Below are positions 15,554-23,767 of a stretch of 38,198 nt of DNA, piece after piece. The stretch comes from JBBQKP01 sp038326995 (lineage in GTDB: Bacteria; Planctomycetota; Phycisphaerae; Tepidisphaerales; Tepidisphaeraceae), in assembly GCA_038326995.1 (NCBI GenBank), contig JBBQKP010000003.1, positions 1 through 38,198 on the forward strand. The letters are read 5' to 3'. The notes beneath the pieces were generated by a model. That model was not told where the DNA came from, did no database searches, and saw nothing but the letters and a program-made list of their open reading frames with translations. The position numbers and the translations under genes were made by a program. The number at the start of each line of letters is the position of its first letter. Positions within the stretch are counted from its first letter, which is position 1.

Positions 15554-16630
15554 CTACCTGCCTTGCCCGGCCAGGGAGTAGCGTTCGATCGGCAACATCG
15601 CCCAGCGCATCGTCTTGATGATCAGCATCAGTATGACAAATGCGATCGGGAGCATCGCCCAGCCGCTGATGTCGTGAAACTGTCTGCCCAGGGTCGCGTC
15701 GTGCCCGAAGAGATACACCGTCGGCAGGGTGCGAATGACATTACACAGCAAGGCCACCAGCGGGCTTGCGATAATCAGGATGAGCCTCACGCGATTTCGA
15801 AGCGGCAAGCCGAAGCTGAATGCGTACGCAATGAGGATGAGCGGAAACACGATTCGCATGCCGTTGCACGCCTCGGCCACTCTGACCAACTGCCCGTTGA
15901 TCGAAAGCGTCGCGCCCGTCAGTTGGGTTGCGACGCCGACGAGATCCAAAAGGAAGTTCGCGATCCACGCCGTCCATTCCTGAAGCGGCTGCGCTATTGC
16001 CAGGCGAATCGTCTGAGGCACGGGGACCAGGAATCCGAGCACGAGCGTCGCGGGCATGAAGCTGAAGATGGCGTTCTTGCCCAGTGCAGTGACCAGCCCG
16101 CCCAGTGCGACTGCGATCGCCCCGCCGTACCAGGCGGTTTGGATATCGTACTTATAGCCGTTGGCGGTCATGGCCCAGCCGACGATGACCAAAATCGCGC
16201 CAAGACCACGCCCGGTGACGCGAAAGTGTCTGAGCCTTAGCCTGCGAACGTAAACCAAAAACGCGGCGATCGCGGGCACGAGCAGAATGTGTCCGTACTC
16301 GGCATTGGTCGTCGCGAGTTCGTAAATCTCCCGCCACGGCTCGCGCGTGACCCAGATCGCCAGCGCGACCAATACCACCGCCAGCATTAGATGGACCGGC
16401 CGAACGCGATCGGTCACCGGGCGTGCGAGTCGCTCGAAAGGTTGCCTGATCCGTTCGGGTGGCCTGTCGGCCACTGATTTCTCACGAGAGGGCTGTGGTT
16501 CGTCGGTGATTGAAGCCGAAGGTGGCGGTGAAATTGTGGGCGGGATGGTGTTCACTTCAGGCGACTTTACCGACCACGTTTTCAGGTGATTTTCTGGCGA
16601 CGTTCTCGCGGCCTTTGAACGGCTGATCAC
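15554..16630 (-). CDS. Exosortase (exosortase/archaeosortase family transpeptidase)
   Basis: A 358-residue protein with about eight membrane segments. The predicted catalytic triad is complete: Cys255 in VAEACNGMR, Arg300 in CNVIRTLP, and His319 in RQFHDISGW. It would cleave the PEP-CTERM sorting signal of exported proteins at the inner membrane; a matching substrate lies at 31482-33440. The first 60 residues are polar and Pro-rich. The ATG at 16630 overlaps the upstream gene by 74 nt. A GTG at 16555, one base after the upstream TGA, would give a shorter protein by translational coupling, and the overlapping segment is not conserved-looking. Either start leaves the catalytic part intact. Confidence 0.92.
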   Translation of the reverse strand: MISRSKAARTSPENHLKTWSVKSPEVNTIPPTISPPPSASITDEPQPSREKSVADRPPERIRQPFERLARPVTDRVRPVHLMLAVVLVALAIWVTREPWREIYELATTNAEYGHILLVPAIAAFLVYVRRLRLRHFRVTGRGLGAILVIVGWAMTANGYKYDIQTAWYGGAIAVALGGLVTALGKNAIFSFMPATLVLGFLVPVPQTIRLAIAQPLQEWTAWIANFLLDLVGVATQLTGATLSINGQLVRVAEACNGMRIVFPLILIAYAFSFGLPLRNRVRLILIIASPLVALLCNVIRTLPTVYLFGHDATLGRQFHDISGWAMLPIAFVILMLIIKTMRWAMLPIERYSLAGQGR

Positions 16631-18785
16631 CCTGCGTCGCGACCTGATCGACGACGCGCCAGCCGCGCCGTACGACGCCGATACTTACGCCCGCGTTAGC
16701 GCCCGCGGTGCCCGGTGCGATGATCGACCTGACGACCGCCGCCGCGGATTCAACGCGCGCGCCCTTGAGGATGACGGCGTCGTGGATGTACGCATCAGGA
16801 TCGACACCCGCGCCCGGCTCAATGATCGCGAATGAACGGGTGAAATCTTCCGCGAGTGGATCGACCGCGTGACGCCTGTCGCGCCTGCCGCCCCGTGCGA
16901 ACTGACGCAGCGCCGCGATGTAGTCCGTCGCAGAGCGGATGGACAATCCCGTCGGCCGGCGGCAGTGCAGCACGCGGACTTCGAACTGCTTTGCGATTTG
17001 TGCCAGGCCCTGCTCTTTCATATCGACGTATCCGATGGGCTTGATGACACGTAACGCCGCACATCTCACGAGCATCAAACCCGACGGCGTCCCGTCGATG
17101 TGATTGATCAGCGCCACGTCCGCCCTCTTGTGCGCCAAAGCGGCGGCGAGAACCGAAAGCGGCTCCATCAAGAGTTGTCCCGCGTTTGCGACCAACACCC
17201 AGTCGTTGTCGTCGTAATTTTTGCATAAATCCCGCAGAACGCCGGCCGTGCCGCGATAGGCCGCCTTGTCGTCGCTGATGACCAGATTCACGCGATCAAC
17301 AGGCAATTGCGAGACGGGCCTTTCCTGCCCGGCCGACAGCAGCAATTGCGTCGGCAAATTTTCAAGATTGGCAAACTTTGCCAGATCGCGAATCGCGCCC
17401 AGCCAGTGATTCAGAAGCGAATCGTTGTTTTCATTCACGGGCAAATCCAAAACAGATCGGCCGATGGATTGAACGAACTGCGACGCGCGAACCTGCCCAC
17501 CGAGCAGGACCATGGAACGCAGTCGCGGGAGGGCGGCAATCGGACTTGCGGAGTCTGCATCGCGGACCAGTCGCATCGGGCCGGGCCAGGCCGACTGTTT
17601 CACCTTATTCGCACTTTCAAGTTGTCCGCCGCCGCTCAGACTGTCAGGATCAATCCGATGATTTTGTGGGTCAGATGCTGCGATTTCCGGGGGGTTATTA
17701 CCCAACTGGTATCCAAACTCATCGAACGCGACTGCCGAGGCATATCCGGGCACGCGCGCCGCTACGAATTCATCTCCAGCACGACTTGTTCCATTATCCA
17801 TCATGCCGCTTGCGATGTTTGACAACTCTCCAGACATCGTATTGGAACCAAACGTATGTATCGTCCTGCGACTCGTGCGACCGGCCGTGCCGACATTCAT
17901 CCCCGTCGTGCGAAGCGTCCGCTGCCACACCGCATCGGCCATCATCAAACAGCCGAACGGAATGCCCTCCATCAGATACCGCTTCACGAGTCGGCCCGGC
18001 TCCTGGAACATTCGGTGAACCCACTCGATCCCGAGTCTTTGAATCCATCTGGGCGCACGCTTCACGTGGCCGGTCAAGAATGAGAACGACACGCCCACGC
18101 CCACCCACCACGCGCGCGGAAGGTGCGCTCGAATACGGTCAATCAGCATCTCCTGCTTGGGCGAGCCCAGTGCGACATAGATGATGTCGGGTCTGGCCGC
18201 CTCGAGGTGGCTGAGCATCTTCGCCATTTCCGGGGGACTGTTTTCAAAGCCCAGCGGCGGACAGTAGTAGCCGGAGATTTGAATGTCGGGATATTTCTGT
18301 CGCAACACATCCGCAGCACCCTCGGCCGTACCTGCCGCGCCGCCGAGCAGATAAATCGATCGTCCCGCACTCGCCGCCGCCTTTGACATCGACAAAATCA
18401 GATCGCTCCCCGCCACGCGCTGCGGAAGCGGCGTTCCCTTCACCTTCGCCGCCCACAAAAGCGGCATGCCGTCGGGCACGACCAGATCCGCCTCGGCGAC
18501 GAGATTTTTGAACATCACATCACGCATGTAACGCCTGAGGTGATCCAGATTCGGCGTGATGGTCGTTCCTCCGCGGCCGGCGGCGAGCTCTTCGAGAACA
18601 AACGCGATGGCCTCGTGCTCAGTGACGGCGTGAATCTCAAGGTCCATCACCTTCACCACGGGCAATAATCGCCTTGGCATGATCGGTGCCAAGCGAGTAA
18701 CCGGCGTCGCGGCCGCCTGTGCGGACGTCTCGCCTGATGGCAAAGTGAGGTCAGCGGATGAGAAATTCCCTTGTGGCAGATGCAT
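16557..18785 (-). CDS. WecG/TagA-type glycosyltransferase fused to a degenerate nucleotidyltransferase-like domain and beta-helix tail
   Basis: A 742-residue protein, about three times the length of a plain WecG/TagA enzyme. Residues 45-285 are a WecG/TagA/CpsF (GT26) domain: TPNLDHLRR, VVPDGMPLLWAAK, RVAGSDLI, VALGSPKQE, GVGVSFSFLTG and RAPRWIQRLGIEW. It would add a sugar to a lipid-linked intermediate. A low-complexity linker (290-420) leads to 424-625, which resembles sugar-1-phosphate nucleotidyltransferases (YRGTAGVLRDL; WVLVANAGQLL). There the usual GGxGTRL nucleotide loop reads LGGQVRASQ, so catalysis is doubtful. Residues 655-705 look like a short left-handed beta-helix (PDAYIHDAVILKGARVES). 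AGGA lies 5 nt before the ATG. It is the first gene of the exosortase block and overlaps the next. Confidence 0.85.
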   Translation of the reverse strand: MHLPQGNFSSADLTLPSGETSAQAAATPVTRLAPIMPRRLLPVVKVMDLEIHAVTEHEAIAFVLEELAAGRGGTTITPNLDHLRRYMRDVMFKNLVAEADLVVPDGMPLLWAAKVKGTPLPQRVAGSDLILSMSKAAASAGRSIYLLGGAAGTAEGAADVLRQKYPDIQISGYYCPPLGFENSPPEMAKMLSHLEAARPDIIYVALGSPKQEMLIDRIRAHLPRAWWVGVGVSFSFLTGHVKRAPRWIQRLGIEWVHRMFQEPGRLVKRYLMEGIPFGCLMMADAVWQRTLRTTGMNVGTAGRTSRRTIHTFGSNTMSGELSNIASGMMDNGTSRAGDEFVAARVPGYASAVAFDEFGYQLGNNPPEIAASDPQNHRIDPDSLSGGGQLESANKVKQSAWPGPMRLVRDADSASPIAALPRLRSMVLLGGQVRASQFVQSIGRSVLDLPVNENNDSLLNHWLGAIRDLAKFANLENLPTQLLLSAGQERPVSQLPVDRVNLVISDDKAAYRGTAGVLRDLCKNYDDNDWVLVANAGQLLMEPLSVLAAALAHKRADVALINHIDGTPSGLMLVRCAALRVIKPIGYVDMKEQGLAQIAKQFEVRVLHCRRPTGLSIRSATDYIAALRQFARGGRRDRRHAVDPLAEDFTRSFAIIEPGAGVDPDAYIHDAVILKGARVESAAAVVRSIIAPGTAGANAGVSIGVVRRGWRVVDQVATQGDQPFKGRENVARKSPENVVGKVA

Positions 18786-18804
18786 GCGATTCCTGTAGCT
18801 CTTC

Positions 18805-18957
18805 TTATCGACCCGCTTGACTGGTTCGCTGCGGAAAAATCAAGTAACAACCGAAGATTAATGAGATCTTCTTCAGGTGGTCTATTGATTCGCCCTTTTC
18901 TCTGGCCCATCCGTAGGCCTTGCGGGTAAGCGACGGAAACGACTTGCGGACGATCAT
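18805..18957 (-). CDS. Possible 50-residue small protein (uncertain)
   Basis: A 50-codon frame (MIVRKSFPSLTRKAYGW...) in the gap upstream of the WecG fusion. The sequence is basic with a hydrophobic stretch (ISLIFGCYLIF). The related flank of the second prepilin unit aligns with it in the same frame with several silent third-base changes (RAGL, LTR[KE]A), which hints at coding. That copy has no ATG and stops early, and there is no ribosome site here, so this may be a remnant or a non-coding element. Confidence 0.25.
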   Translation of the reverse strand: MIVRKSFPSLTRKAYGWAREKGESIDHLKKISLIFGCYLIFPQRTSQAGR

Positions 18958-19122
18958 CAGACCGGCCCGAACGTTGTTTCCTCGCTTTGGAGGCGATTAT
19001 CCCCCACTATGTGAACATCATTACCGGACGTGCCTGATTGAACAAGGCCTGAGGTAACCGGACCTGATTGTCGGACGCACCGGAACCCAAAGGACGCCGC
19101 CGGGAGGGAAAGCTTCCAACGA
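18830..19122 (-). repeat. Duplicated flank of prepilin unit 1
   Basis: The interval between the terminator at 19125 and about 18830 is recognisably related to 20345-20635. Shared plus-strand blocks include TTGATTCGCCCTTTTC, CTTGCGGGTAAGCGACGGA, ACCGGCCCGA, ATCATTACC and ACGCCGCCGGGA. The blocks are in the same order, with diverged spacers. Confidence 0.7.
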
Positions 19123-19124
19123 GA

Positions 19125-19153
19125 AGCCCCGCCCGGATGATCCGGGCGGGGCT
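19125..19153 (-). terminator. Intrinsic terminator of prepilin gene 1
   Basis: A 13-bp stem AGCCCCGCCCGGA/TCCGGGCGGGGCT with a TGA loop, 25 bp after the stop on the minus strand, followed by TTCTC. The stem is strong and the T-run weak. Confidence 0.75.
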
Positions 19154-19178
19154 GAGATTATCTGTGCAACAACGAGGC

Positions 19179-20186
19179 TTAGTTAGATCGACGATCCATG
19201 GTGATCCACAGACTGCGGTCGTTGGTGGTCGACGCTAGGCCGTCGAGGTAGATGCTGTTGGTGGCCCAATCAGAGCCAAAGGCGGTAGTACCATTGCGAC
19301 TCAGCAGGGTGGTGCCGGCAGAGTTCTGGCAAATCTCTAATTCCTTCAGTGCGACGGTTTGCCCGGATCCGTTTGCGTATCCGACGTTGATCATGCGCCT
19401 GTGACGACGATCCACATCAAACCTGCCGCGGGTGATGTCCATGATGATTGCTTTGTTCTTCAACTTGGCGAACGTGGGAAATCTTCGCTGAACCTGCGCT
19501 GGTGTAATTCCCGCACTGCTGTAGATGCCTTCGGTGATTCCGGGCATCGCTGCGCCCGGGTTCTGCCCCGGCAGCCCGCCTGATGCCGTAAGGCTGGTAA
19601 TGGCAGGAAAGACGGCCATCGGGCGAACACCATAACCGATACGTGTGTGACTCGTGACACCGGCGACCCCAAATTCGCGAAGCGGTCGATCAGGAATTGC
19701 CCCTGGAGTAAAGAGCGAGGCAAAGGGCCAGGGGTTCAACGGCGCGGTACGACTATCAAACGAAAGCTGAGGGTCGGTTTCGCTCGGACAGTAGAAGACT
19801 TTTCCGTCGCGCATGAGCTTATTCTGGGCCAATAAACCCAAAGCAGTAATACGTGTGCCGTTGGCGTTGTTCCAGTTGGCGACGTAGTTGAACGCGAATT
19901 GTGGGAATGATGGAGCACCGCCGATTCCGTCGGGAGTACTCCAACCACCGACAATCCCGATCGGGAGCGCATCCTTGTTTTCCGTCGCGTATAATCGCGA
20001 GGCGTCCGAAAGCTGTCTCGAGTTTGAGAGACAAGCGACGACGCGCGACGCTTCCCTGGCGCGGTTAAGCGCGGGCAGCAAAATTCCTATCAGTAGCGCG
20101 ATAATTCCGATGACGACAAGAAGCTCCACAAGCGTAAACGCTTTGGAGGAACGCGAGCGAGACCGTGAAGATTGTGAAAAGCTCAT
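19179..20186 (-). CDS. Type II secretion/type IV pilin-like prepilin with N-methylation motif (unit 1)
   Basis: A 335-residue protein starting MSFSQSSRSRSRSSKAFTLV. The class III leader is basic and followed by the prepilin peptidase/N-methylation site (K-A-F-T-L-V-E) and a hydrophobic helix ending in LLPALNRAREASR, as in the many pseudopilin-like proteins of Planctomycetes. The C-terminal part is a globular domain (IGYGVRPMAVFP, RRHRRMINVGYANG). Such proteins are predicted to be cleaved by PilD and held in the inner membrane or surface fibres; the specific role is unknown. The frame is open to 20294, but GAGGA lies about 7 nt before the ATG at 20186, and that start gives the classic leader. 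It is paralogous in N-terminus and leader to the gene at 20712-21692. Confidence 0.88.
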   Translation of the reverse strand: MSFSQSSRSRSRSSKAFTLVELLVVIGIIALLIGILLPALNRAREASRVVACLSNSRQLSDASRLYATENKDALPIGIVGGWSTPDGIGGAPSFPQFAFNYVANWNNANGTRITALGLLAQNKLMRDGKVFYCPSETDPQLSFDSRTAPLNPWPFASLFTPGAIPDRPLREFGVAGVTSHTRIGYGVRPMAVFPAITSLTASGGLPGQNPGAAMPGITEGIYSSAGITPAQVQRRFPTFAKLKNKAIIMDITRGRFDVDRRHRRMINVGYANGSGQTVALKELEICQNSAGTTLLSRNGTTAFGSDWATNSIYLDGLASTTNDRSLWITMDRRSN

Positions 20187-20316
20187 AAATTTCCTCAAAA
20201 AAAAGGACAGGCGATCGAACAAATCGAGTGACGCGGGGTATGGTTTCTTCGGCCCGGGGAATGAGGGCGGAGAGTGAGGGAGGGGCCGGCACAAGGGAAA
20301 CGCAGGTTGGTTTTGT

Positions 20317-20322
20317 ATTAGA
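20317..20322 (-). promoter_or_regulatory. Candidate -10 of prepilin gene 1
   Basis: The minus-strand sequence TGTGCTCTAATAC is identical at the equivalent place in both prepilin units (here and 21809). The -35 here is weak. About 130 nt of leader separate it from the ATG, and parts of that leader are shared by both units. Confidence 0.5.
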
Positions 20323-20344
20323 GCACAAAATCGGCTAATTCGCT

Positions 20345-20635
20345 ACATAAAAATCAAGAAAATCCGCCGAAGATTTTCCCGACTATTTTCTGATGACCTC
20401 TCCGACCGGCCTTTTGATGCGCGGCCATTAGATTCGCTCTTTTCCCGCCCGAGTCGATTGCGCCTGAGCCTCGCGGGTAAGCAACGGAGTCAATCGACGG
20501 GCAGTTACAAGTCCGGCCCGATAGATCTTCCATCGCGATGTGGGCGTTGTGGGCGACGTTCACCCAACAAGTGGATCATTACCAGTTGCGCCTCAATTCA
20601 GAAGACGCCGCCGGGATGCAAAGCTTCCCATGAAA
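20345..20635 (-). repeat. Duplicated flank of prepilin unit 2
   Basis: Counterpart of 18830-19122. The shared plus-strand blocks are AGATTCGCTCTTTTC, CTCGCGGGTAAGCAACGGA, GTCCGGCCCGA, ATCATTACC and ACGCCGCCGGGA. It also has a long inverted pair around the GCGGGTAAGC block (GTCGATTG ... CAATCGAC), which could fold into a stem. Confidence 0.7.
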
Positions 20636-20664
20636 AGCCCCGCCCGATTGATTCGGGCGGGGCT
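20636..20664 (-). terminator. Intrinsic terminator of prepilin gene 2
   Basis: Stem AGCCCCGCCCGA/TTCGGGCGGGGCT (one G-T pair) followed on the minus strand by TTTTC, about 50 bp after the stop. It is closely similar to the terminator at 19125. Confidence 0.8.
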
Positions 20665-20711
20665 GTGTATCTTTCACGTTTTGTTGTGAAAAAAAAATCA
20701 TTCAAGACAAC

Positions 20712-21692
20712 TCATCCCGGGTATTTCATGCGGGTGTAGAGGTAGGCGTCGCGTGCCTGCACGAGCGTTTCGGCGTGGCCGTCGCAGAAGGACATGTTGT
20801 AGGTGATCTTGCCGCCTTGTGGGGAGAGTGTTCCCGCGACAGTTCCTGCCCCCGGGTATTTGCCGTGACGATAGATGTCAGCGGTCGTCTGGCCCGGGAT
20901 GCCGGCGGTGTAGGTGACAGAGTTATTGATGTTGGGCTGAGCGGGAATCGAGCCGTCGAGTGGTGCGGGGTTGGATTCGAGGAGCCAGAAACGGCTGTCG
21001 CCGATGTAGGCCTTTTCCGCACCGTTGCGACCGAACTGCTTACGCTTGAGCCAGTTACCGCCGAACTGTGTCGCCGTATTGGCCGTCCCGGTCGTGCCAA
21101 AGACCATGCCCGTACGGCCCGGTGCCCAGTTGGTGATGAAATGACGTTCGCTTTCGAGCGGAAAGTTTTGCGGCGCGACGGGATAACCCTTGTAAGCAGC
21201 CCCCCACATGTTCATGCCATAGCCGGTCTGCACGCGGTTGAGTCCACCCAGGGCGGAAGAGGTGTACCCGGCCCAGGAAGGACAGCCCCACAGAATCGTA
21301 TTGTGCGCTTGAGCTGCCTCATCGTTGGTGGTCGAGGTGGTACCCAGCTTGGTTTTGGTGACGTACCTGGCAAGAAAGTTAATCCAGTACGGTGGTGTAC
21401 CGGAAACGGGGAAGTTCTGGCCGTTAAGGTTGTAGACAGACCCGGCAGCGATCTGCATTTGGGACATCGGATATGCGCTGGCAGAGTCGTTGGCGTAAAA
21501 CTCTGAGGCGACAAAAATCTGCTTCAAATTGGACATGCACTTGACCGCCTGCGCGGATCGACGCGCGGCATTAAGCGATGGAAGCAGAATGCTGATGAGC
21601 ACGGCGATGATGCCGATGACCACCAGAAGTTCCACGAGTGTGAACGCCTTGACAGACTGCGCGCGAGACCGTAAAGATTGTGAAAAACTCAT
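20712..21692 (-). CDS. Type II secretion/type IV pilin-like prepilin with N-methylation motif (unit 2)
   Basis: A 326-residue protein starting MSFSQSLRSRAQSVKAFTLV, almost the same leader and methylation site as the downstream paralogue. It is followed by the helix LLVVIGIIAVLISILLPSLN and RRSAQAVKCMSNLKQI. The C-terminus contains YNMSFCDGHAETL, the FxDGH-type ending common in planctomycete prepilin-like proteins. The middle and C-terminal domains differ clearly from unit 1, so the heads are conserved and the bodies have diverged. The frame is open to 21785, but GAGGT lies about 7 nt before the ATG at 21692. Its function (pseudopilin, minor pilin or surface protein) cannot be decided. Confidence 0.88.
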   Translation of the reverse strand: MSFSQSLRSRAQSVKAFTLVELLVVIGIIAVLISILLPSLNAARRSAQAVKCMSNLKQIFVASEFYANDSASAYPMSQMQIAAGSVYNLNGQNFPVSGTPPYWINFLARYVTKTKLGTTSTTNDEAAQAHNTILWGCPSWAGYTSSALGGLNRVQTGYGMNMWGAAYKGYPVAPQNFPLESERHFITNWAPGRTGMVFGTTGTANTATQFGGNWLKRKQFGRNGAEKAYIGDSRFWLLESNPAPLDGSIPAQPNINNSVTYTAGIPGQTTADIYRHGKYPGAGTVAGTLSPQGGKITYNMSFCDGHAETLVQARDAYLYTRMKYPG

Positions 21693-21808
21693 AAATGACC
21701 TCAAAAAAAGGACAGACGATCGAATAAATCGATTGACGCTGGATATGATTTCTTCGGCCCGGGGGAAATGAATGAAGGCCGACATACGGAAAACGGAGTT
21801 GGTGTGGT

Positions 21809-21838
21809 ATTAGAGCACACCCCAGGCCGGTTCGTCAA
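21809..21838 (-). promoter_or_regulatory. Candidate sigma-70-type promoter of prepilin gene 2
   Basis: Minus strand: TTGACG, 18-nt spacer, TCTAAT. The -10 surroundings TGTGCTCTAATAC recur upstream of the paralogue. Confidence 0.6.
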
Positions 21839-21985
21839 GGGAAGTTATAGCATCTAAATTTTGAGATTAATTTTATCGGCACGTTGGTTGTTGGCAGGCC
21901 TCGAAGCTGATTGCGGTTTAGGCGACAGGCTTAGCCCAATGAATCTCAAAGCAATGGGCACATCAAATAGGGAGAGATCAGTGTA

Positions 21986-22020
21986 GAAAAGCACCCGGGT
22001 CGCGGGTGCGATCCGGGTGC
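21986..22020 (-). terminator. Intrinsic terminator of rpsA
   Basis: GCACCCGG ... CCGGGTGC stem at 21991-22020, followed on the minus strand by CTTTTC, 31 bp after the rpsA stop. The interval 21839-21985 shows no gene. Confidence 0.75.
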
Positions 22021-22051
22021 GGAAGGTTTGGGGTGAGATGGAAGGGCGGGT

Positions 22052-23767
22052 TTATTCCAGGCCGCCGCGCAGGCCGCGCTTGCTCGAGCGTTCCTTGCGG
22101 TCTTCCTCGCGTTTTTCTTCTTCCTGGGCCCACTTGGCGCGTTTGAGCGACAGGCCGATCTTTCGTTCGTCGAGATCGACGCGAAGGATCTTGACCTCGA
22201 GTTCCTGGCCCTGCTTGAGCAGGTCTTCGGGCTTCTCGACCTTTTGGTCGCTGATTTCCGAGACGTGCAGCAGACCTTCCAGGCCCTCTTCGAGTTCGAC
22301 GAACACGCCGAAGTTCGCGAGCTTGGTGACCACGCCACGCACGACCATGCCCGGGCGGTACGCGCCGGGGATTGCGTTGAGCCACGGGTCTTCGCTGAGT
22401 TGCTTCATACCCAGTGCGATCCGCTGCTTTTCCTGATCGACTGAGAGGACGACCGAGCGAACGGTGTCGCCCTTCTTGAGCAGTTCAGAAGGATGGCCGA
22501 CCTTCTTGGTCCAGGACAGATCGCTGACGTGGAGCAGGCCGTCGACGCCTTCTTCGATTTCGACGAACGCGCCGTAGTTGGCGATGTTGCGGACCTTGCC
22601 CTCGACGACCGAGCCGGGCGGATACTTCTCTGCCACGCGGTCCCAGGGGTTCTCGCCGACCTGCTTCATGCCGAGCGAAATTTCCTGCTTGTCCTTATTG
22701 ATTTCAAGGACCTTGACCTGAATCTTCTGGCCTTGGCTGACCATCTCACTCGGGTGGTTGATGCGCTTGGTCCAGGACATTTCGGAGATGTGAACCAATC
22801 CTTCGACGCCCGACTCGAGCTTGGCGAACACGCCGTACGACATAATGTTGACGGCCTCGCCCTCGTGCGTGCTGCCGACGGGGTATTTGCTCTCGATGTT
22901 TTCCCACGGGCTGGATTCTTTTTGCTTCAGACCCAAGGCGATCTTTTCCTTGTCCTTGTCGACCTGCAGCACCATGACTTCGATTTCCTGGTCGATCTTC
23001 ACCATCTCGTTCGGATGGTTGATGCGGCCCCAGGACATGTCGGTGATGTGAAGCAGGCCGTCGATGCCGCCCAGATCGATGAACGCGCCGAAATCGGCGA
23101 CGTTCTTGACTGTGCCCTTCATGACCGAGCCGACGATCAACGTTTCCATCGTGCGACGCTTAAGCTCTTCACGCTGCTGTTCGATCATCTTGCGGCGAGA
23201 GATGACAATGTTGCGACGCTCTTCGTCGATCTTGAGAATCACCGCATCAATGCTCCGGCCGATCCAGTCGCTGATCTCGCCCGGGCGGCGAATATCCACC
23301 TGCGATGCGGGCAGGAACACCGGCACGCCGATGTCCACCAAGAGCCCGCCCTTGATCTTCTTCATCACCTTCCCGAACACCGGATCGCCTTCCTTCTTGG
23401 TGTTCATGATGTTGTCCCAGTTGATGATGCGGTCGGCCTTGCGCTTGCTGATTTTCACCAGCCCGCTGTCCATTTCCGTATCTTCAAGCAGAACCTGAAC
23501 TTCGTGCCCGATCTTGATGTTTTCAGGTTCGTCGAACTCGCTCTTGTCCAGAATGCCTTCGCTCTTGAGCCCGAGCTCGACAATGAAATCATCGCCCACT
23601 TTGCCGGTCACTTTGCCCCGGACAATTTTGCCGACCGAGAAATCCTGTGCCTCTTCCATAGGCACGAGTGAGGCGAGATCCATGTCCTCGCCGAATGCAT
23701 CAGCCACCATTGCGTTGGCTTCAGCTTCGGCGTCGCCCAGGTTGTAGAGAAGGTTATAATCGACCAT
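22052..23767 (-). CDS. rpsA: 30S ribosomal protein S1
   Basis: A 571-residue protein with six S1 (OB-fold) RNA-binding repeats. The first two start near GKIVRGKVTGKVGDDFIV and GKVMKKIKGGLLVDIG. Four typical repeats follow, each with G.V.....FGAF..L..G..GLLH.S.MSW. This is the standard bacterial S1 architecture; it captures mRNA on the 30S subunit. The C-terminal tail is a charged, Glu/Lys/Arg-rich helix (WAQEEEKREEDRKERSS). There is no Shine-Dalgarno before the ATG, as is common for S1 genes that depend on and regulate their own protein. It is divergent from the ygfZ-like gene and ends in its own terminator. Confidence 0.96.
   Translation of the reverse strand: MVDYNLLYNLGDAEAEANAMVADAFGEDMDLASLVPMEEAQDFSVGKIVRGKVTGKVGDDFIVELGLKSEGILDKSEFDEPENIKIGHEVQVLLEDTEMDSGLVKISKRKADRIINWDNIMNTKKEGDPVFGKVMKKIKGGLLVDIGVPVFLPASQVDIRRPGEISDWIGRSIDAVILKIDEERRNIVISRRKMIEQQREELKRRTMETLIVGSVMKGTVKNVADFGAFIDLGGIDGLLHITDMSWGRINHPNEMVKIDQEIEVMVLQVDKDKEKIALGLKQKESSPWENIESKYPVGSTHEGEAVNIMSYGVFAKLESGVEGLVHISEMSWTKRINHPSEMVSQGQKIQVKVLEINKDKQEISLGMKQVGENPWDRVAEKYPPGSVVEGKVRNIANYGAFVEIEEGVDGLLHVSDLSWTKKVGHPSELLKKGDTVRSVVLSVDQEKQRIALGMKQLSEDPWLNAIPGAYRPGMVVRGVVTKLANFGVFVELEEGLEGLLHVSEISDQKVEKPEDLLKQGQELEVKILRVDLDERKIGLSLKRAKWAQEEEKREEDRKERSSKRGLRGGLE

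Noticed and set aside
20390..20520. A known riboswitch in the duplicated prepilin flank (c-di-GMP was considered)
   Set aside because: The conserved block GCGGGTAAGC and its stem do not match the consensus of the c-di-GMP class or others I can recall, and it follows a terminator rather than leading directly into a coding start.
22493..23671. A 392-codon plus-strand frame opposite rpsA
   Set aside because: The S1 repeats on the minus strand explain it. The antisense product is a repetitive Asp/Leu/His pattern caused by the S1 repeats.
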